Source: Betaproteobacteria bacterium
Lineage (GTDB): Bacteria; Pseudomonadota; Gammaproteobacteria; Burkholderiales; SG8-41
Assembly (NCBI GenBank): GCA_947486575.1
Contig: CANKUB010000036.1
Coordinates: forward strand, 1 to 38,150
DNA: 38,150 nucleotides
Direction: 5' to 3'
The notes beneath the pieces were generated by a model that worked only from the letters and a program-made list of their open reading frames with translations, made no database searches and was not told the DNA's origin. The position numbers were made by a program, and so were the translations under genes. Below are positions 15,919 through 23,944 of the stretch, piece by piece (positions within the stretch are counted from its first letter, which is position 1; every line of letters starts with the position of its first letter).

Positions 15919-16707
15919 GGGGTCAGACACGATACAATGATATCCTGTATCCTGTAAAACCTCGATTCGACACTCGACACATTACGGCTATGGCCCGCCT
16001 TCCGCGCTACATCATTCCCGGTCAGCCGCAACACATTATCCAACGCGGCAATAACCGCCAGGACATCTTTGCCTCTGACGAAGATTATCAGTTTTTCCGT
16101 GATGCGTTGGTTGACGCTTGCGTCAAACACGATTTGGCCGTCCATGCCTACGTCTGGATGACTAACCACATTCATCTGCTGGCAACGCCTGGTGCGGCAG
16201 ACAGCATCAGCAAGGTCTTTCAATCCGTGGGGCGTCGCTACGTGCAGTATTTCAACTTCAACAATAAACGCAGCGGCACGCTTTGGGAGGGGCGCTACCG
16301 AGCGACGGTGGTGGACAGCGAGCGTTACCTGCTGACGGTTATGCGTTATATCGAACTGAACCCGGTTCGTGTGGGCGTGGTCGCGCATCCGCGCGATTAT
16401 CCCTGGTCCAGTTACGCGCATAACGCAGGGGGCGACACGGGAAAGAACGTGGATTGGCTAGTGCCGCAGCGCGAATACGTACGGCTGGGGGGCACGGTTC
16501 AGGATCGGCAAGAGGCATACCGGCAACTCTTTAAGGCTGCGGTGCCCAAGGATGACCTTAGGGCTATCCGCGACAGCACGCATAAGGGCTGGGCGCTGGG
16601 AGGTGAGCGCTTTATCAAAAAGGTCGAGGCATTAAGTCAGCGGCGTGCCGTCTCCAAGGGGGTGGGGCGTCCGAAGATGAAAGATGATAATTGTGTCTGA
16701 CCCTATA
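15919..16707 (+). mobile_element. Complete RAYT element with inverted terminal motifs
   Basis: The left end GGGGTCAGACACGATA (15919-15934) and the right end GTGTCTGACCCTATA (16693-16707) are inverted copies of one another and bound a single transposase gene. The transposase stop codon TGA (16698-16700) lies inside the right-end motif. RAYTs are single-copy relatives of IS200/IS605 transposases associated with REP palindromes. No target duplication was evident by eye. Confidence 0.8.
15990..16700 (+). CDS. REP-associated tyrosine transposase (RAYT, Y1 HUH)
   Basis: A 236-residue transposase of the TnpA-REP family. It starts MARLPRYIIPGQPQHIIQRG and contains the HUH motif His60-Ile-His62 in WMTNHIHLL and the catalytic Tyr120 in LLTVMRYIELNPVR, the hallmark of RAYTs. 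The GTLWEGRYRATVV block is also conserved. The enzyme would nick single-stranded REP hairpins. The C terminus ends in DDNCV, encoded by the right terminal repeat itself. Full length and intact motifs suggest it is active or recently active, consistent with the near-identical truncated copy 1.4 kb upstream. Confidence 0.95.
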   Translation: MARLPRYIIPGQPQHIIQRGNNRQDIFASDEDYQFFRDALVDACVKHDLAVHAYVWMTNHIHLLATPGAADSISKVFQSVGRRYVQYFNFNNKRSGTLWEGRYRATVVDSERYLLTVMRYIELNPVRVGVVAHPRDYPWSSYAHNAGGDTGKNVDWLVPQREYVRLGGTVQDRQEAYRQLFKAAVPKDDLRAIRDSTHKGWALGGERFIKKVEALSQRRAVSKGVGRPKMKDDNCV

Positions 16708-16894
16708 TTCTTCTTCACTCGTGATCGACGAGCCTTGGGGCAACGGGGGCAGACGCCGTGTGGCGGGAAACACCGCCTAATGGATCGTGCATTGAGGGCA
16801 GGCATTGAGGTTTCCCCGCAATAAGGCTTGTACTATCAACTAGTTACGTGTAGTCTAATGGCAAAAGTCGCAAATACGCTACTGCTATGAATCG

Positions 16895-17950
16895 CTAGGG
16901 CACCATGCCCAATGCCTTTGCATCGCGGGCCCAGCGCGCCAGCTCGCGCCGCAGGAACGCGCGAGTGGCGTCGCGTGTGTTGGGGAATGTTTCGACGTCA
17001 AGTTCTAGCATGCGGTTTTTGAAGTCGGCTTGCGCCACCACGACAGACAGGTCGCGGTGCACCTTTGCCTCAACTGCTTCCGGCATGCGCGCAGGGCCGA
17101 CAAACATCCACCACTCAACGTGATCAAATCCCGATACTCCGGATTCGGCAAGCGTGGGCACATCAGGCATTGTTTGAAAGCGCCGGGGGCTGGTGACTGC
17201 AATCGCCCGCAAACGGCCGGAACGGATGTGTTGTCCGAATGCCGTGGGCGAGGCCATCAGCATGGGTACTTGCCCAGCGAGTAGATCGATCATCGCAGGT
17301 GCGCCTCCCTTGTATGGTACGTGCGTAACATCGAGGCCTGCCGCACGCTTGAGCGCTTCCATGGCACGATGGCCATTGGTACTGGCACCGGGGCTGGCAT
17401 AGGCGTACTTGCCGGGGCTCGATTTGATCAAGGCCATGAATTCCGCCGGTGTGCGTGCCGGAAACTCGGCGCGCACGGTTAGCACGGAGGGCGCTGAGGA
17501 AAAATACAGAATGGGAGATAGGTCACGCAAGGTGTCGTAGCGCAAATCGTTGCGTACCGCCGGGTTGGTTGCCAGCGTGCTGCCCAGCAAGCCTAGGGTG
17601 TGACCGTCGGGCGTTGCGCGGGCGATGGCTTCGGTGGCGATCACTGCACCGCCGCCAGTACGGTTTTCGACGATCACATTTTGCTTCCATAGTGGCAGCA
17701 GGCGTTCGCCCGCCATCCGAGCCATCACGTCCTGTGCCCCGCCTGGGCCCGAGGACAGGATGATGCGCACGGGCTTGGTCGGATAGTCGTCTTGCGCATA
17801 GACTGCGGTGGTTGTGCAAAGCGCAAGCACGAGGGCCATTAAACGCGTTGAGCATTCCGCGGCAAGCCGTTGAATGAAGCATAACATTCGGTAAATCGAT
17901 CGATCCCGCAAAAGTTGCATCCTGATTCGTTTAATCGGGCAACGCATCAT
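16895..17950 (-). CDS. Bug-type TTT solute-binding protein
   Basis: A 351-residue Bug protein with an unusually long N-region before the signal-peptide core (LMALVLALCTTTAVYAQ). The mature part starts DDYPTKPVRIILSSGPGGAQD and continues with VVENRTGGGAV-like (here VIVENRTGGGAVIA), HVPYKGGAPAMIDLLAGQVP and DVPTLAESGVSGFD. The start at 17950 is supported by GGAGGAG (17958-17964) seven bases upstream; an internal Met at 17887 would give a more usual leader length. It is followed downstream by intergenic sequence and the RAYT, and its upstream neighbour is another Bug gene on the same strand, 341 bases away. No transporter membrane subunit is near. Ligand unknown. Confidence 0.92.
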   Translation of the reverse strand: MMRCPIKRIRMQLLRDRSIYRMLCFIQRLAAECSTRLMALVLALCTTTAVYAQDDYPTKPVRIILSSGPGGAQDVMARMAGERLLPLWKQNVIVENRTGGGAVIATEAIARATPDGHTLGLLGSTLATNPAVRNDLRYDTLRDLSPILYFSSAPSVLTVRAEFPARTPAEFMALIKSSPGKYAYASPGASTNGHRAMEALKRAAGLDVTHVPYKGGAPAMIDLLAGQVPMLMASPTAFGQHIRSGRLRAIAVTSPRRFQTMPDVPTLAESGVSGFDHVEWWMFVGPARMPEAVEAKVHRDLSVVVAQADFKNRMLELDVETFPNTRDATRAFLRRELARWARDAKALGMVP

Positions 17951-18291
17951 AATTCATCTCCTCCGGATCGATTTTTCTGCTGCACGTGCATGAAAGGCAA
18001 ATTGGGTGCTATGGTAGCAACGCCTTCGGGGGCAGGTCTCGCAATACAACATTCCCCGAGCAATCTGGGTGGGCATTCATCAAAGCGCATCGTGGTGGTA
18101 ATCGCGGCGCCGGAAGTCATTGATCAGTGCCGGACGCACATCGGGTTCACCCACAGTGGCTGCCAGGGTGCGAGGGTGCCAGCACGCGAGCGGGCGGACG
18201 GACTGGTTTGAGTGGGCTCGATCAGGCATCAGTACGCTTTACCGGGATTGAGGAGAGGCCATTGTCTCGCATGCTGCTTTGCGTGCATCGC
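17951..18291. other. Gene-free stretch between two Bug genes
   Basis: I see no supported gene in these 341 bases. The part nearest 17950 holds the GGAGGAG ribosome-binding site of the preceding gene, and the promoter must lie further up. Short open frames across it show no start signal or recognisable product. Confidence 0.5.
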
Positions 18292-19284
18292 TTAATCGGC
18301 CTTGATGTTGGAAGCCTTGATCACTTTGGCATACTTGGCGGTGTCGGTTTTCATCAATTCGGTGAACTGCTGGGGGCCGGCAACCAGGGCATCCATGCCC
18401 TGGTTGAGCAACCTGTCTTTGAACTCGGGCAACGCCTGATAGGCCGCCACGGCCGCAGCAAGTTTGTCTATGACGGGCTTGCGGGTACTTGCCGGTGCAA
18501 TGATGCCGTACCACGATGTGACGTTGTAGCCGGGCAATCCGCCTTCTGTAAAGGTGGGAACCTGCGGCAGTGCCGGCAGGCGCGTCTCGCCGGAAACCGC
18601 AATCGCCTTCAGCCTTGCGCCGCGGATATGCGGGATTGCGGAAATCGGGATCTGAAACGCCAGCTGCACCTGCCCGCCGATCACATCGATAAGCGCCGGT
18701 CCGCCACCCTTGTAGGGGATGTGCTGCATTTTGACTGAGGTCATCAAATTGAACAGCTCAGCGACCAGGTTGGTGGGACTGCCGCTGCCCGCCGAAGCAT
18801 AGTTCAGCTGGCCCGGCCTGGCTTTGGCCAGCGCGATCAGGTCCTGCAGCGTGTTGGCCTGCACTGCGGGATGCAACACCAGCACGAACTCGGTGCTGCT
18901 CACCGTGGCGACCGCTGAAAAGTTTTTGATGGCGTCGTAGGGCGCCGGGATCAGCAAGGGCGTGACGATGTGTGTGGGTGAAATCAGCATCAGCGTGTAG
19001 CCATCTGGCGCGGCGCGGGCGAGGGTGTCGCCGCCGATGAAACCGTTGCCGCCGGGGCGATTGTCGACGACCACTTGCTGGCCCCAGCTTTCGGTGAATT
19101 TCTGGCCGAACAAACGTGCCAGCGCAGTGGTACTGCCGCCTGGAGCGTTCGGGCTGATGAAGCGAATCGGCTTGGACGGATAGTCTGGTGCGTTGGCAGC
19201 CTGTGCGCAGTGCAGGGCGCAAAAGAGATTGCCGAGTGTGGCGAGGCAACACACGATGCGCATGCGGCTCTTGGGTTTGTTCAT
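18292..19284 (-). CDS. Bug-type TTT solute-binding protein
   Basis: A 330-residue Bug protein. The signal peptide has a basic N-region (MNKPKSRMR), a hydrophobic core IVCCLATLGNLFCALHC and an AQA cleavage site. The mature protein starts near ANAPDYPSKPIRFISPNAPGGST and carries VVDNRPGGNGFIGG, APDGYTLML, HIPYKGGGPALIDVIGGQV and QVPTFTEGGLPGYN. It is same-strand with the Bug gene at 16895-17950, but the 341-base gap makes co-transcription uncertain. VapBC lies upstream on the same strand with ~80 bases between. It encodes a periplasmic ligand-binding protein of unknown specificity, without local TctA/TctB partners. Confidence 0.93.
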   Translation of the reverse strand: MNKPKSRMRIVCCLATLGNLFCALHCAQAANAPDYPSKPIRFISPNAPGGSTTALARLFGQKFTESWGQQVVVDNRPGGNGFIGGDTLARAAPDGYTLMLISPTHIVTPLLIPAPYDAIKNFSAVATVSSTEFVLVLHPAVQANTLQDLIALAKARPGQLNYASAGSGSPTNLVAELFNLMTSVKMQHIPYKGGGPALIDVIGGQVQLAFQIPISAIPHIRGARLKAIAVSGETRLPALPQVPTFTEGGLPGYNVTSWYGIIAPASTRKPVIDKLAAAVAAYQALPEFKDRLLNQGMDALVAGPQQFTELMKTDTAKYAKVIKASNIKAD

Positions 19285-19363
19285 GGGTGGCTGTGGCGCG
19301 GAATCAATCCGAACAGCAGTATTGGGTCTTGCAATATAGCACTACTCAATTTTGCTGCAAGGA

Positions 19364-19741
19364 TTAGTGACTGGCAAAGCTGATGGCCACACCCAAGCGC
19401 GCCGCCAAAGCGTCGAGTTTCTTGTCTATCGTCCACAGCAGCGTATCTGGCGTTATCAGAACAGAGGCGAGTAACGTCATATCCACGGCACCACACCCGG
19501 AGTCGTGAAATTGCTCGCGCTCAATCAAGGAAAGCGTTTCGTCGGTGGTTGCGACAACGGCCTGCTGCAACTGCCTCAGATCGCCGAGCGTGCGTTCGCG
19601 CGGTGTCGGTGGCGTTCCGCACGCGAGTTCGAGCAGGATCATCGGATGGCACAATACTTGATCCGTCGAGAGTAATGATTGTAGTACTGGGTTGGCGTTG
19701 CGGAAATGCGCAATCCAGACCGAGGTGTCTGCCAGTATCAA
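19364..19741 (-). CDS. vapC: VapC-type PIN-domain toxin
   Basis: A 125-residue PIN-domain ribonuclease. The four acidic metal-binding residues are visible: Asp5 (MILADTSVW), Glu38 (ILLELACG), Asp87 (CGAVDMTLLAS) and Asp106 (LWTIDKKLD). VapC toxins cut tRNA or rRNA when released from their antitoxin. The start is TTG at 19741, two bases after the antitoxin stop, so translation is probably coupled and toxin yield kept low. It overlaps no other gene. The intact active site suggests a working toxin. Confidence 0.92.
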   Translation of the reverse strand: MILADTSVWIAHFRNANPVLQSLLSTDQVLCHPMILLELACGTPPTPRERTLGDLRQLQQAVVATTDETLSLIEREQFHDSGCGAVDMTLLASVLITPDTLLWTIDKKLDALAARLGVAISFASH

Positions 19742-19743
19742 GG

Positions 19744-19950
19744 TTATTGGCTCAGCGCTTTTACCTGCCGACGAGGCGTGTCCTTCATCAAGGGGGCTTT
19801 GCTACCCAGCGCGGCAAGCCGTTTGCCCGCTTGCACTCGTACGAACACTTTCATCGCTTCACGAAACAGATCGGCCTTGTCCGTCCCGGGATCGGCGACG
19901 TCCAGTGCCCGCTGATAAAGCGCATCATCGATGGTTACGGTTGTTCTCAT
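19744..19950 (-). CDS. vapB: VapB-type antitoxin
   Basis: A 68-residue antitoxin starting MRTTVTIDDALYQRALD, the ribbon-helix-helix-type N terminus of VapB proteins that both binds DNA and, through its C-terminal tail, blocks VapC. ATG 19950 is chosen because AGAGG lies about six bases upstream; the frame is open to 19971 but without such a signal. The toxin follows after two bases. The upstream DNA carries CATCA/TGATG repeats likely to be its own operator. Confidence 0.9.
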   Translation of the reverse strand: MRTTVTIDDALYQRALDVADPGTDKADLFREAMKVFVRVQAGKRLAALGSKAPLMKDTPRRQVKALSQ

Positions 19951-19965
19951 GTTAAGCCTCTTTGT

Positions 19966-19992
19966 CATCAATTATGATGTATATTAGCATCA
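19966..19992. promoter_or_regulatory. Probable VapBC operator (CATCA/TGATG repeats)
   Basis: CATCA (19966-19970), TGATG (19975-19979) and CATCA (19988-19992) alternate just upstream of vapB, giving two overlapping inverted repeats with spacers of 4 and 8 bases; GATGATC follows nearby. This fits autoregulation by a ribbon-helix-helix antitoxin. The region is AT-rich (TATATTAG), suitable for a promoter, though I cannot place -35/-10 boxes with confidence. Confidence 0.5.
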
Positions 19993-20133
19993 AAAAAGAT
20001 GATCGAAAAGATACAAAATCGCCCATGCGGTTGAACAGCGGCTTTTTCGGCCGGCACGCAACATAACTCTTTGATTATATGTACTATTTACCGTTCACCT
20101 TGCGAAAATGAGTTAGCAGGAAGGGGGGCAGAT

Positions 20134-20214
20134 CTAGAGTCGTAGCATTTCATCGTGGCCCAGCTTGTAGCAGCGGCCTTTAAGAACCCACTCGATTTCG
20201 CCGTCAGCGCTCAC
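20134..20214 (-). pseudogene. N-terminal remnant of a dehydratase small subunit
   Basis: GTG at 20214 overlaps the stop of the large subunit (GTGA). The first 21 codons (MSADGEIEWVLKGRCYKLGHD) match the start of the intact small subunit at 11629, which reads MNADGDIEWTLKGRCHKLGHD. After GHD the match ends and the frame stops at TAG (20134-20136) after 26 residues. The rest of the swivel domain is missing, so the large subunit here has lost its natural partner. Confidence 0.85.
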
Positions 20215-21497
20215 AACGTCGTTTCCATGGGCATAAATTCGCGAGGATCGGCGATTTTTCCAGCCACAGCGGAAGCGGCTACCGTAGCCGGACTGCCGAG
20301 ATACAGTTTGGCATCGCGCGCACCAAATCTTCCGGATGGATTATTGGTTGCCGTGGAGATGGATGTTTCGCCGGAATGTAGCGGGCCGATCACTGCGTCG
20401 TTGCAGGGGCCGCAGCCTGCGGGAAGCATGATCGCGCCTGCTTCGATAAACACCTGCATCAGGTCTTCGCGCGCAAGGCGTTGGGTGGAGGCCTCGGTGC
20501 CAGGTGCAATAAACAGGCGCACATGATCAGCGATACGGCGGCCTCGGAGTATGTCGGCGACCTGCACCAGATCGTCCCACATGCCCGAGCCGCATGAGCC
20601 GATGAAGGCATGATCGATTGCCGCCCCCGCGATTTCTGACAAGTTGACCGCATTTTGCACCCCGCCGGGTAACGCAATCTGCGGTTCGAGCCGGGAAACG
20701 TCCAGTGTGAACTTAGCCTCGTAAAGGGCATCTGCATCGGGGTACACTGGCGTAAAAGGCCGTTGAGCCTTTACATTGGCGTGCGCAAGAATGGCCGCGG
20801 ATGGCGGTAGGAATACGCCGTAGGCCTGTATCTCCGTAGGGCTGGAGCATAGCGCCGTTCGTTCGGCAAGGCTGAATGGGTCGAGATCGCCTGCGTATTC
20901 GAGGACGCGGTAATCGAGATCGGCATCGAAAATTCCTTTCCGAAACAGCATCGCCAGATGAAATCCGATATCGCGCGCGTAGACGCCCGGTTGCAGGCGC
21001 CCCTTAAGCGTGAGCTTGACTGATTTCGGTACTTGCACCCAGTTGGTGCCTGTCGCGAGAACGCGACTGATTTCCGCGCCCATACGAAAGCCAAACGCAC
21101 CGATAGCCCCCGCGTTGGTGGCATGCCGGTCATTGTCGAAGTAGAACATACCCGGCAGCAATAGCCCGGATTCCATCGGGAAAATGTGCCCATGGCCACC
21201 GCGCCCCGCATCGTAAAAGTTCTTGACGCCCCATTGTTTCGCGGCCCGGCGATTGAATGCGCCGCGCTCGGCCGCACGCGCGCTGCCGTAGATGACGTCA
21301 TGGTCACTGACCATCATGACTTTGTCCGGTGCGGCAAGCCGGTTGATGCCGAGCGAATCGAGCTCGCGTTTTGCCCCCATTACCACGCCATCGTGAATCA
21401 TCACGTAATCAGGAACGGGGAAAACAACATCGCCGGGACGCACTGACGCCTTGCCGCTTTTAGCCGCGAGTACTTTTTCAACGGCAGTCATGCCCAT
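20211..21497 (-). CDS. Isopropylmalate-dehydratase-like large subunit (aconitase family)
   Basis: A 428-residue aconitase-superfamily large subunit. The three cysteines for a 4Fe-4S cluster are at 302 (IGSCGSG) and 362/365 (PAGCGPCND). The substrate-region motifs are unusual: DNDRHATNAGAIGAFG in place of the GADSHTxTxGAxGxx block, and ATNNPSGRFGARDAKLYLGSP in place of the standard TSNRNFxGR. Start 21497 is backed by GGGAG nine bases upstream. The gene follows a hydroxyacid dehydrogenase and a Bug protein on the same strand, suggesting uptake and conversion of a hydroxy acid. Its own small subunit is truncated, so it may rely on the intact one at 11096-11629. It is annotated by family as 3-isopropylmalate dehydratase, but another hydroxyacid is more likely than leucine synthesis. 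Confidence 0.85.
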   Translation of the reverse strand: MGMTAVEKVLAAKSGKASVRPGDVVFPVPDYVMIHDGVVMGAKRELDSLGINRLAAPDKVMMVSDHDVIYGSARAAERGAFNRRAAKQWGVKNFYDAGRGGHGHIFPMESGLLLPGMFYFDNDRHATNAGAIGAFGFRMGAEISRVLATGTNWVQVPKSVKLTLKGRLQPGVYARDIGFHLAMLFRKGIFDADLDYRVLEYAGDLDPFSLAERTALCSSPTEIQAYGVFLPPSAAILAHANVKAQRPFTPVYPDADALYEAKFTLDVSRLEPQIALPGGVQNAVNLSEIAGAAIDHAFIGSCGSGMWDDLVQVADILRGRRIADHVRLFIAPGTEASTQRLAREDLMQVFIEAGAIMLPAGCGPCNDAVIGPLHSGETSISTATNNPSGRFGARDAKLYLGSPATVAASAVAGKIADPREFMPMETTL

Positions 21498-21556
21498 GAC
21501 GTGACGCTCCCGTGGCGCATCATCGCGCCGTTGTTTTTTAGCGTCTGTGAAACGCG

Positions 21557-22549
21557 CTATTTGCCACCGGTCTTGATCGCGCCGTTATCGCGCAGTATTT
21601 TTGTCCAGCGCTCGGTATCTTTTTGCATGAACGTTGCGAACTCCGCAGGCGTTGTGCCTGCCGCATCGGCACCCGCCGCCTGCATACGTTCCTGCAATTC
21701 GGGGATCTTCAGCACTTTAACCAGATCCGCACTGAGTTTTTTGATGACATCGACAGGCGTTTTCAGCGGTACGTTCATGCCATACCAACCGAGTAGTTCA
21801 AAGCCGGGCACCGTATCGGAAATCGGTGGTACGCCGGGCAGCAGTCGCGTCGGTTTTTGGTAGGTAACGCCCAGCGAGCGTATCTTGCCGGATTGCGTGA
21901 ACGCGGGTATCGAAGGAACTGCTGGGCAATAGGTATGGATATTGCCGCCGATGAGATCGGTCATGGCGTTCACCGTGTTCGCGTACGGCACGTGCGTCAT
22001 TTTGAGGCCGGTGATCGCGTTGAACGATTCAATGCACATGTGTGAAGAGCCCCAGGTGCCGCCGGATGCGTAGAGTAACTGCCCCGGACGCGCTTTCGCA
22101 TAGGTTATCCATTCCCCGATGGATTTCACGGGCAGTGACGAGCTGACAACTATCGCAAAGGGCGTGGTGCCAACCAGCGTGACCGGCGCAAATTCAGTTG
22201 CCAGCAGGTAGCGCTGATTTTGCACCATGGCAATCAACTGTGTCATGGTGCTGAGGAACATGGTGTGGCCGTCGGGCGCGGACCGGGCGAGCAGTTCAAT
22301 GGCGATCAAGCCGGTTGCGCCGGAGCGGTTGTCGATCACTACCGGCTGGCCCCATAACTCGGCAAGGCGCATGCCGACAAGCCGTGCGATGACATCCGGT
22401 GCGGAACCTGCGCCATTGGCGACGATCATACGCACGGGGCGCGCAGGGTATGCCTGCGCTGCGACTGGCGTGGGCGCTGCGGCGAATATTGCACTTGCAC
22501 TGATTGCAGTGGTTGCGGCGGTTATGAATTTTTTTTGGGTGAAACGCAT
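21557..22549 (-). CDS. Bug-type TTT solute-binding protein
   Basis: A 330-residue Bug protein with a Sec leader ([20 protein letters not shown], cleavage after VAA) and mature start [21 protein letters not shown], then [39 protein letters not shown] and [16 protein letters not shown] 22549 is chosen because GGAGAAG lies about six bases upstream; the frame is open to 22585. The gene lies between a hydroxyacid dehydrogenase (40 bases upstream) and the dehydratase large subunit (60 bases downstream), all on one strand, so it probably binds the substrate these enzymes handle. Confidence 0.93.
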   Translation of the reverse strand: MRFTQKKFITAATTAISASAIFAAAPTPVAAQAYPARPVRMIVANGAGSAPDVIARLVGMRLAELWGQPVVIDNRSGATGLIAIELLARSAPDGHTMFLSTMTQLIAMVQNQRYLLATEFAPVTLVGTTPFAIVVSSSLPVKSIGEWITYAKARPGQLLYASGGTWGSSHMCIESFNAITGLKMTHVPYANTVNAMTDLIGGNIHTYCPAVPSIPAFTQSGKIRSLGVTYQKPTRLLPGVPPISDTVPGFELLGWYGMNVPLKTPVDVIKKLSADLVKVLKIPELQERMQAAGADAAGTTPAEFATFMQKDTERWTKILRDNGAIKTGGK

Positions 22550-22588
22550 GACTACTTCTCCGTTATGCATGTGATTCGGGTTCACACA

Positions 22589-23563
22589 TTATTTTTCAGG
22601 TGCGACTTCAGGATTAAGCAACTTGACCGATTTACCTGCAGCAAACGCTGCCGCCTGCTCGAACGCCTCGCCAAAATACAGCTCGTAGGTGGTTGGCTCA
22701 AGCCACGCGCTGTGCGGCGTGCAGATGGCGTTGGGCAGCTTCAACAGGGGATGATCGCCGTTTTGCACCGGTTCGTTTTCGTAAACATCCGTGGCGGCGA
22801 ACCCGGGGCGGCCTTTTTTCAGCGCATGCACCAGCACGCCGGGCGCGAAGAGTTCTGCGCGGGCCGTGTTAACGATTAACGCGGTGGATTTCATCAGCGC
22901 GAGATCGGCAGCGGTGATGATGCCGCGCGTGGCCTCCAGCATGCGCAGGTTGACGCTGAGCACATCGGATTGTGCAAAGAATTCTGACTTGCTGCTGGCT
23001 GCTTCATAGCCCAGTGTCTTGGCGCGCGTTGCCGTCGTATCGCGCGCGTAACACAGTACGCGCATGCCAAAGCTTGCGCCGGTGGCGGCAACCGGTTCGC
23101 CGATTTTGCCCAGGCCGTAGACCCCCAGTGTTTTGCCACGCAGACTGGTGCTGAACGTCTCGCGCCATTTGCCCTGCTTCATCAGCGTGGCGTCTTCGGC
23201 AATGCGCCGCACTGAAGCAAATATCAGCGCCCAGGTGTGTTCGGCGACGGTGTAGGGTGATGCGTGCGTGCCTGCGCAAACGGCAATGCTGTGTTCAGTG
23301 CAGGCTTTGAGATCAACGCTGTGGGCGCTGCGCCCGGTTTGCGCGATCAGCTTGAGCTTGGGCAGTTGTTCGATCAGTGCGCGGGTGAAATCGGTGCGCT
23401 CACGTACTGCGACAATGATTTCGGCATCGCGCAGTTTCTCAACCAGGGTTTCAAACGAAGGTGCTACATCGCGCAGCACCGTGACATCGTGCCCGGCCAG
23501 TTTGCTGAAGCAATCGAGCCGGGGCACGAGGCCATGGTAATCGTCCGGGATAACTATTTTCAT
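22589..23563 (-). CDS. D-2-hydroxyacid dehydrogenase
   Basis: A 324-residue D-isomer-specific 2-hydroxyacid dehydrogenase, distinct from that at 639-1634. The Rossmann motif GLGKIG is at residues 150-155, with catalytic Arg235 (NTARAE), Glu264 (YENEPV) and His284 (CTPHSAW). After the Rossmann beta-2 strand it reads YARDTT, where an Arg rather than an acidic residue suggests NADP use. It would interconvert a 2-keto acid and a D-2-hydroxy acid. It heads a co-directional set with a Bug protein and an aconitase-type large subunit, so its substrate is likely a multi-carboxylate hydroxyacid. No Shine-Dalgarno is evident before 23563. Confidence 0.9.
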   Translation of the reverse strand: MKIVIPDDYHGLVPRLDCFSKLAGHDVTVLRDVAPSFETLVEKLRDAEIIVAVRERTDFTRALIEQLPKLKLIAQTGRSAHSVDLKACTEHSIAVCAGTHASPYTVAEHTWALIFASVRRIAEDATLMKQGKWRETFSTSLRGKTLGVYGLGKIGEPVAATGASFGMRVLCYARDTTATRAKTLGYEAASSKSEFFAQSDVLSVNLRMLEATRGIITAADLALMKSTALIVNTARAELFAPGVLVHALKKGRPGFAATDVYENEPVQNGDHPLLKLPNAICTPHSAWLEPTTYELYFGEAFEQAAAFAAGKSVKLLNPEVAPEK

Positions 23564-23613
23564 GATGGGCGCAAGTTTAGCATGCGCCCATCAGTCATTC
23601 GCGTGGTTAAAGG

Positions 23614-23751
23614 TTAGCGGCGGTAGTAGTGACCGCCGCCGGAATAGCCGCCGCCATAGTAACCGCCACCACGATAAGGGCCGGGCACAACAATGCAGCC
23701 GGAAAGCACTGCTGTAATTACGATGGCAACAATGACTTTGACTGCGTTCAT
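23614..23751 (-). CDS. Small glycine/tyrosine-rich lipoprotein
   Basis: A 45-residue peptide with a lipoprotein signal: MNAVKVIVAIVITAVLSGC places a cysteine after the LSG lipobox. The mature part is only about 27 residues, a G/Y-rich tail (PGPYRGGGYYGGGYSGGGHYYRR). ATG 23751 follows AGGAG by nine bases; the open frame to 23805 adds no sensible leader. Similar tiny Gly/Tyr-rich lipoproteins are common in betaproteobacteria and of unknown function. It would be anchored in the outer or inner membrane. Confidence 0.75.
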   Translation of the reverse strand: MNAVKVIVAIVITAVLSGCIVVPGPYRGGGYYGGGYSGGGHYYRR

Positions 23752-23944
23752 GGCCTGCACTCCTGATTGAGTTTGGAATGTGAGTGTGGAAACCCACGCT
23801 TCCAATAACGATTGAGGAAGGCAGATGACGACACGCCACGCGTAACAGAATTCGCTAGTCTGTAAGCAAATGTTTCAAATAGCGGACAGCAGATGAGTCG
23901 CTTGTGTCAAAATTGCTTTTCAAATCAACAAGGAGGACATGGAA

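Noticed and set aside
15864-16421. Reverse open frame of 185 codons over the RAYT
   Set aside because: The forward strand encodes the HUH transposase with intact catalytic motifs.
18127-18738. Forward open frame of 203 codons opposite a Bug gene
   Set aside because: Most of it is the mirror of the Bug coding sequence; the part before 18292 has no recognisable product.
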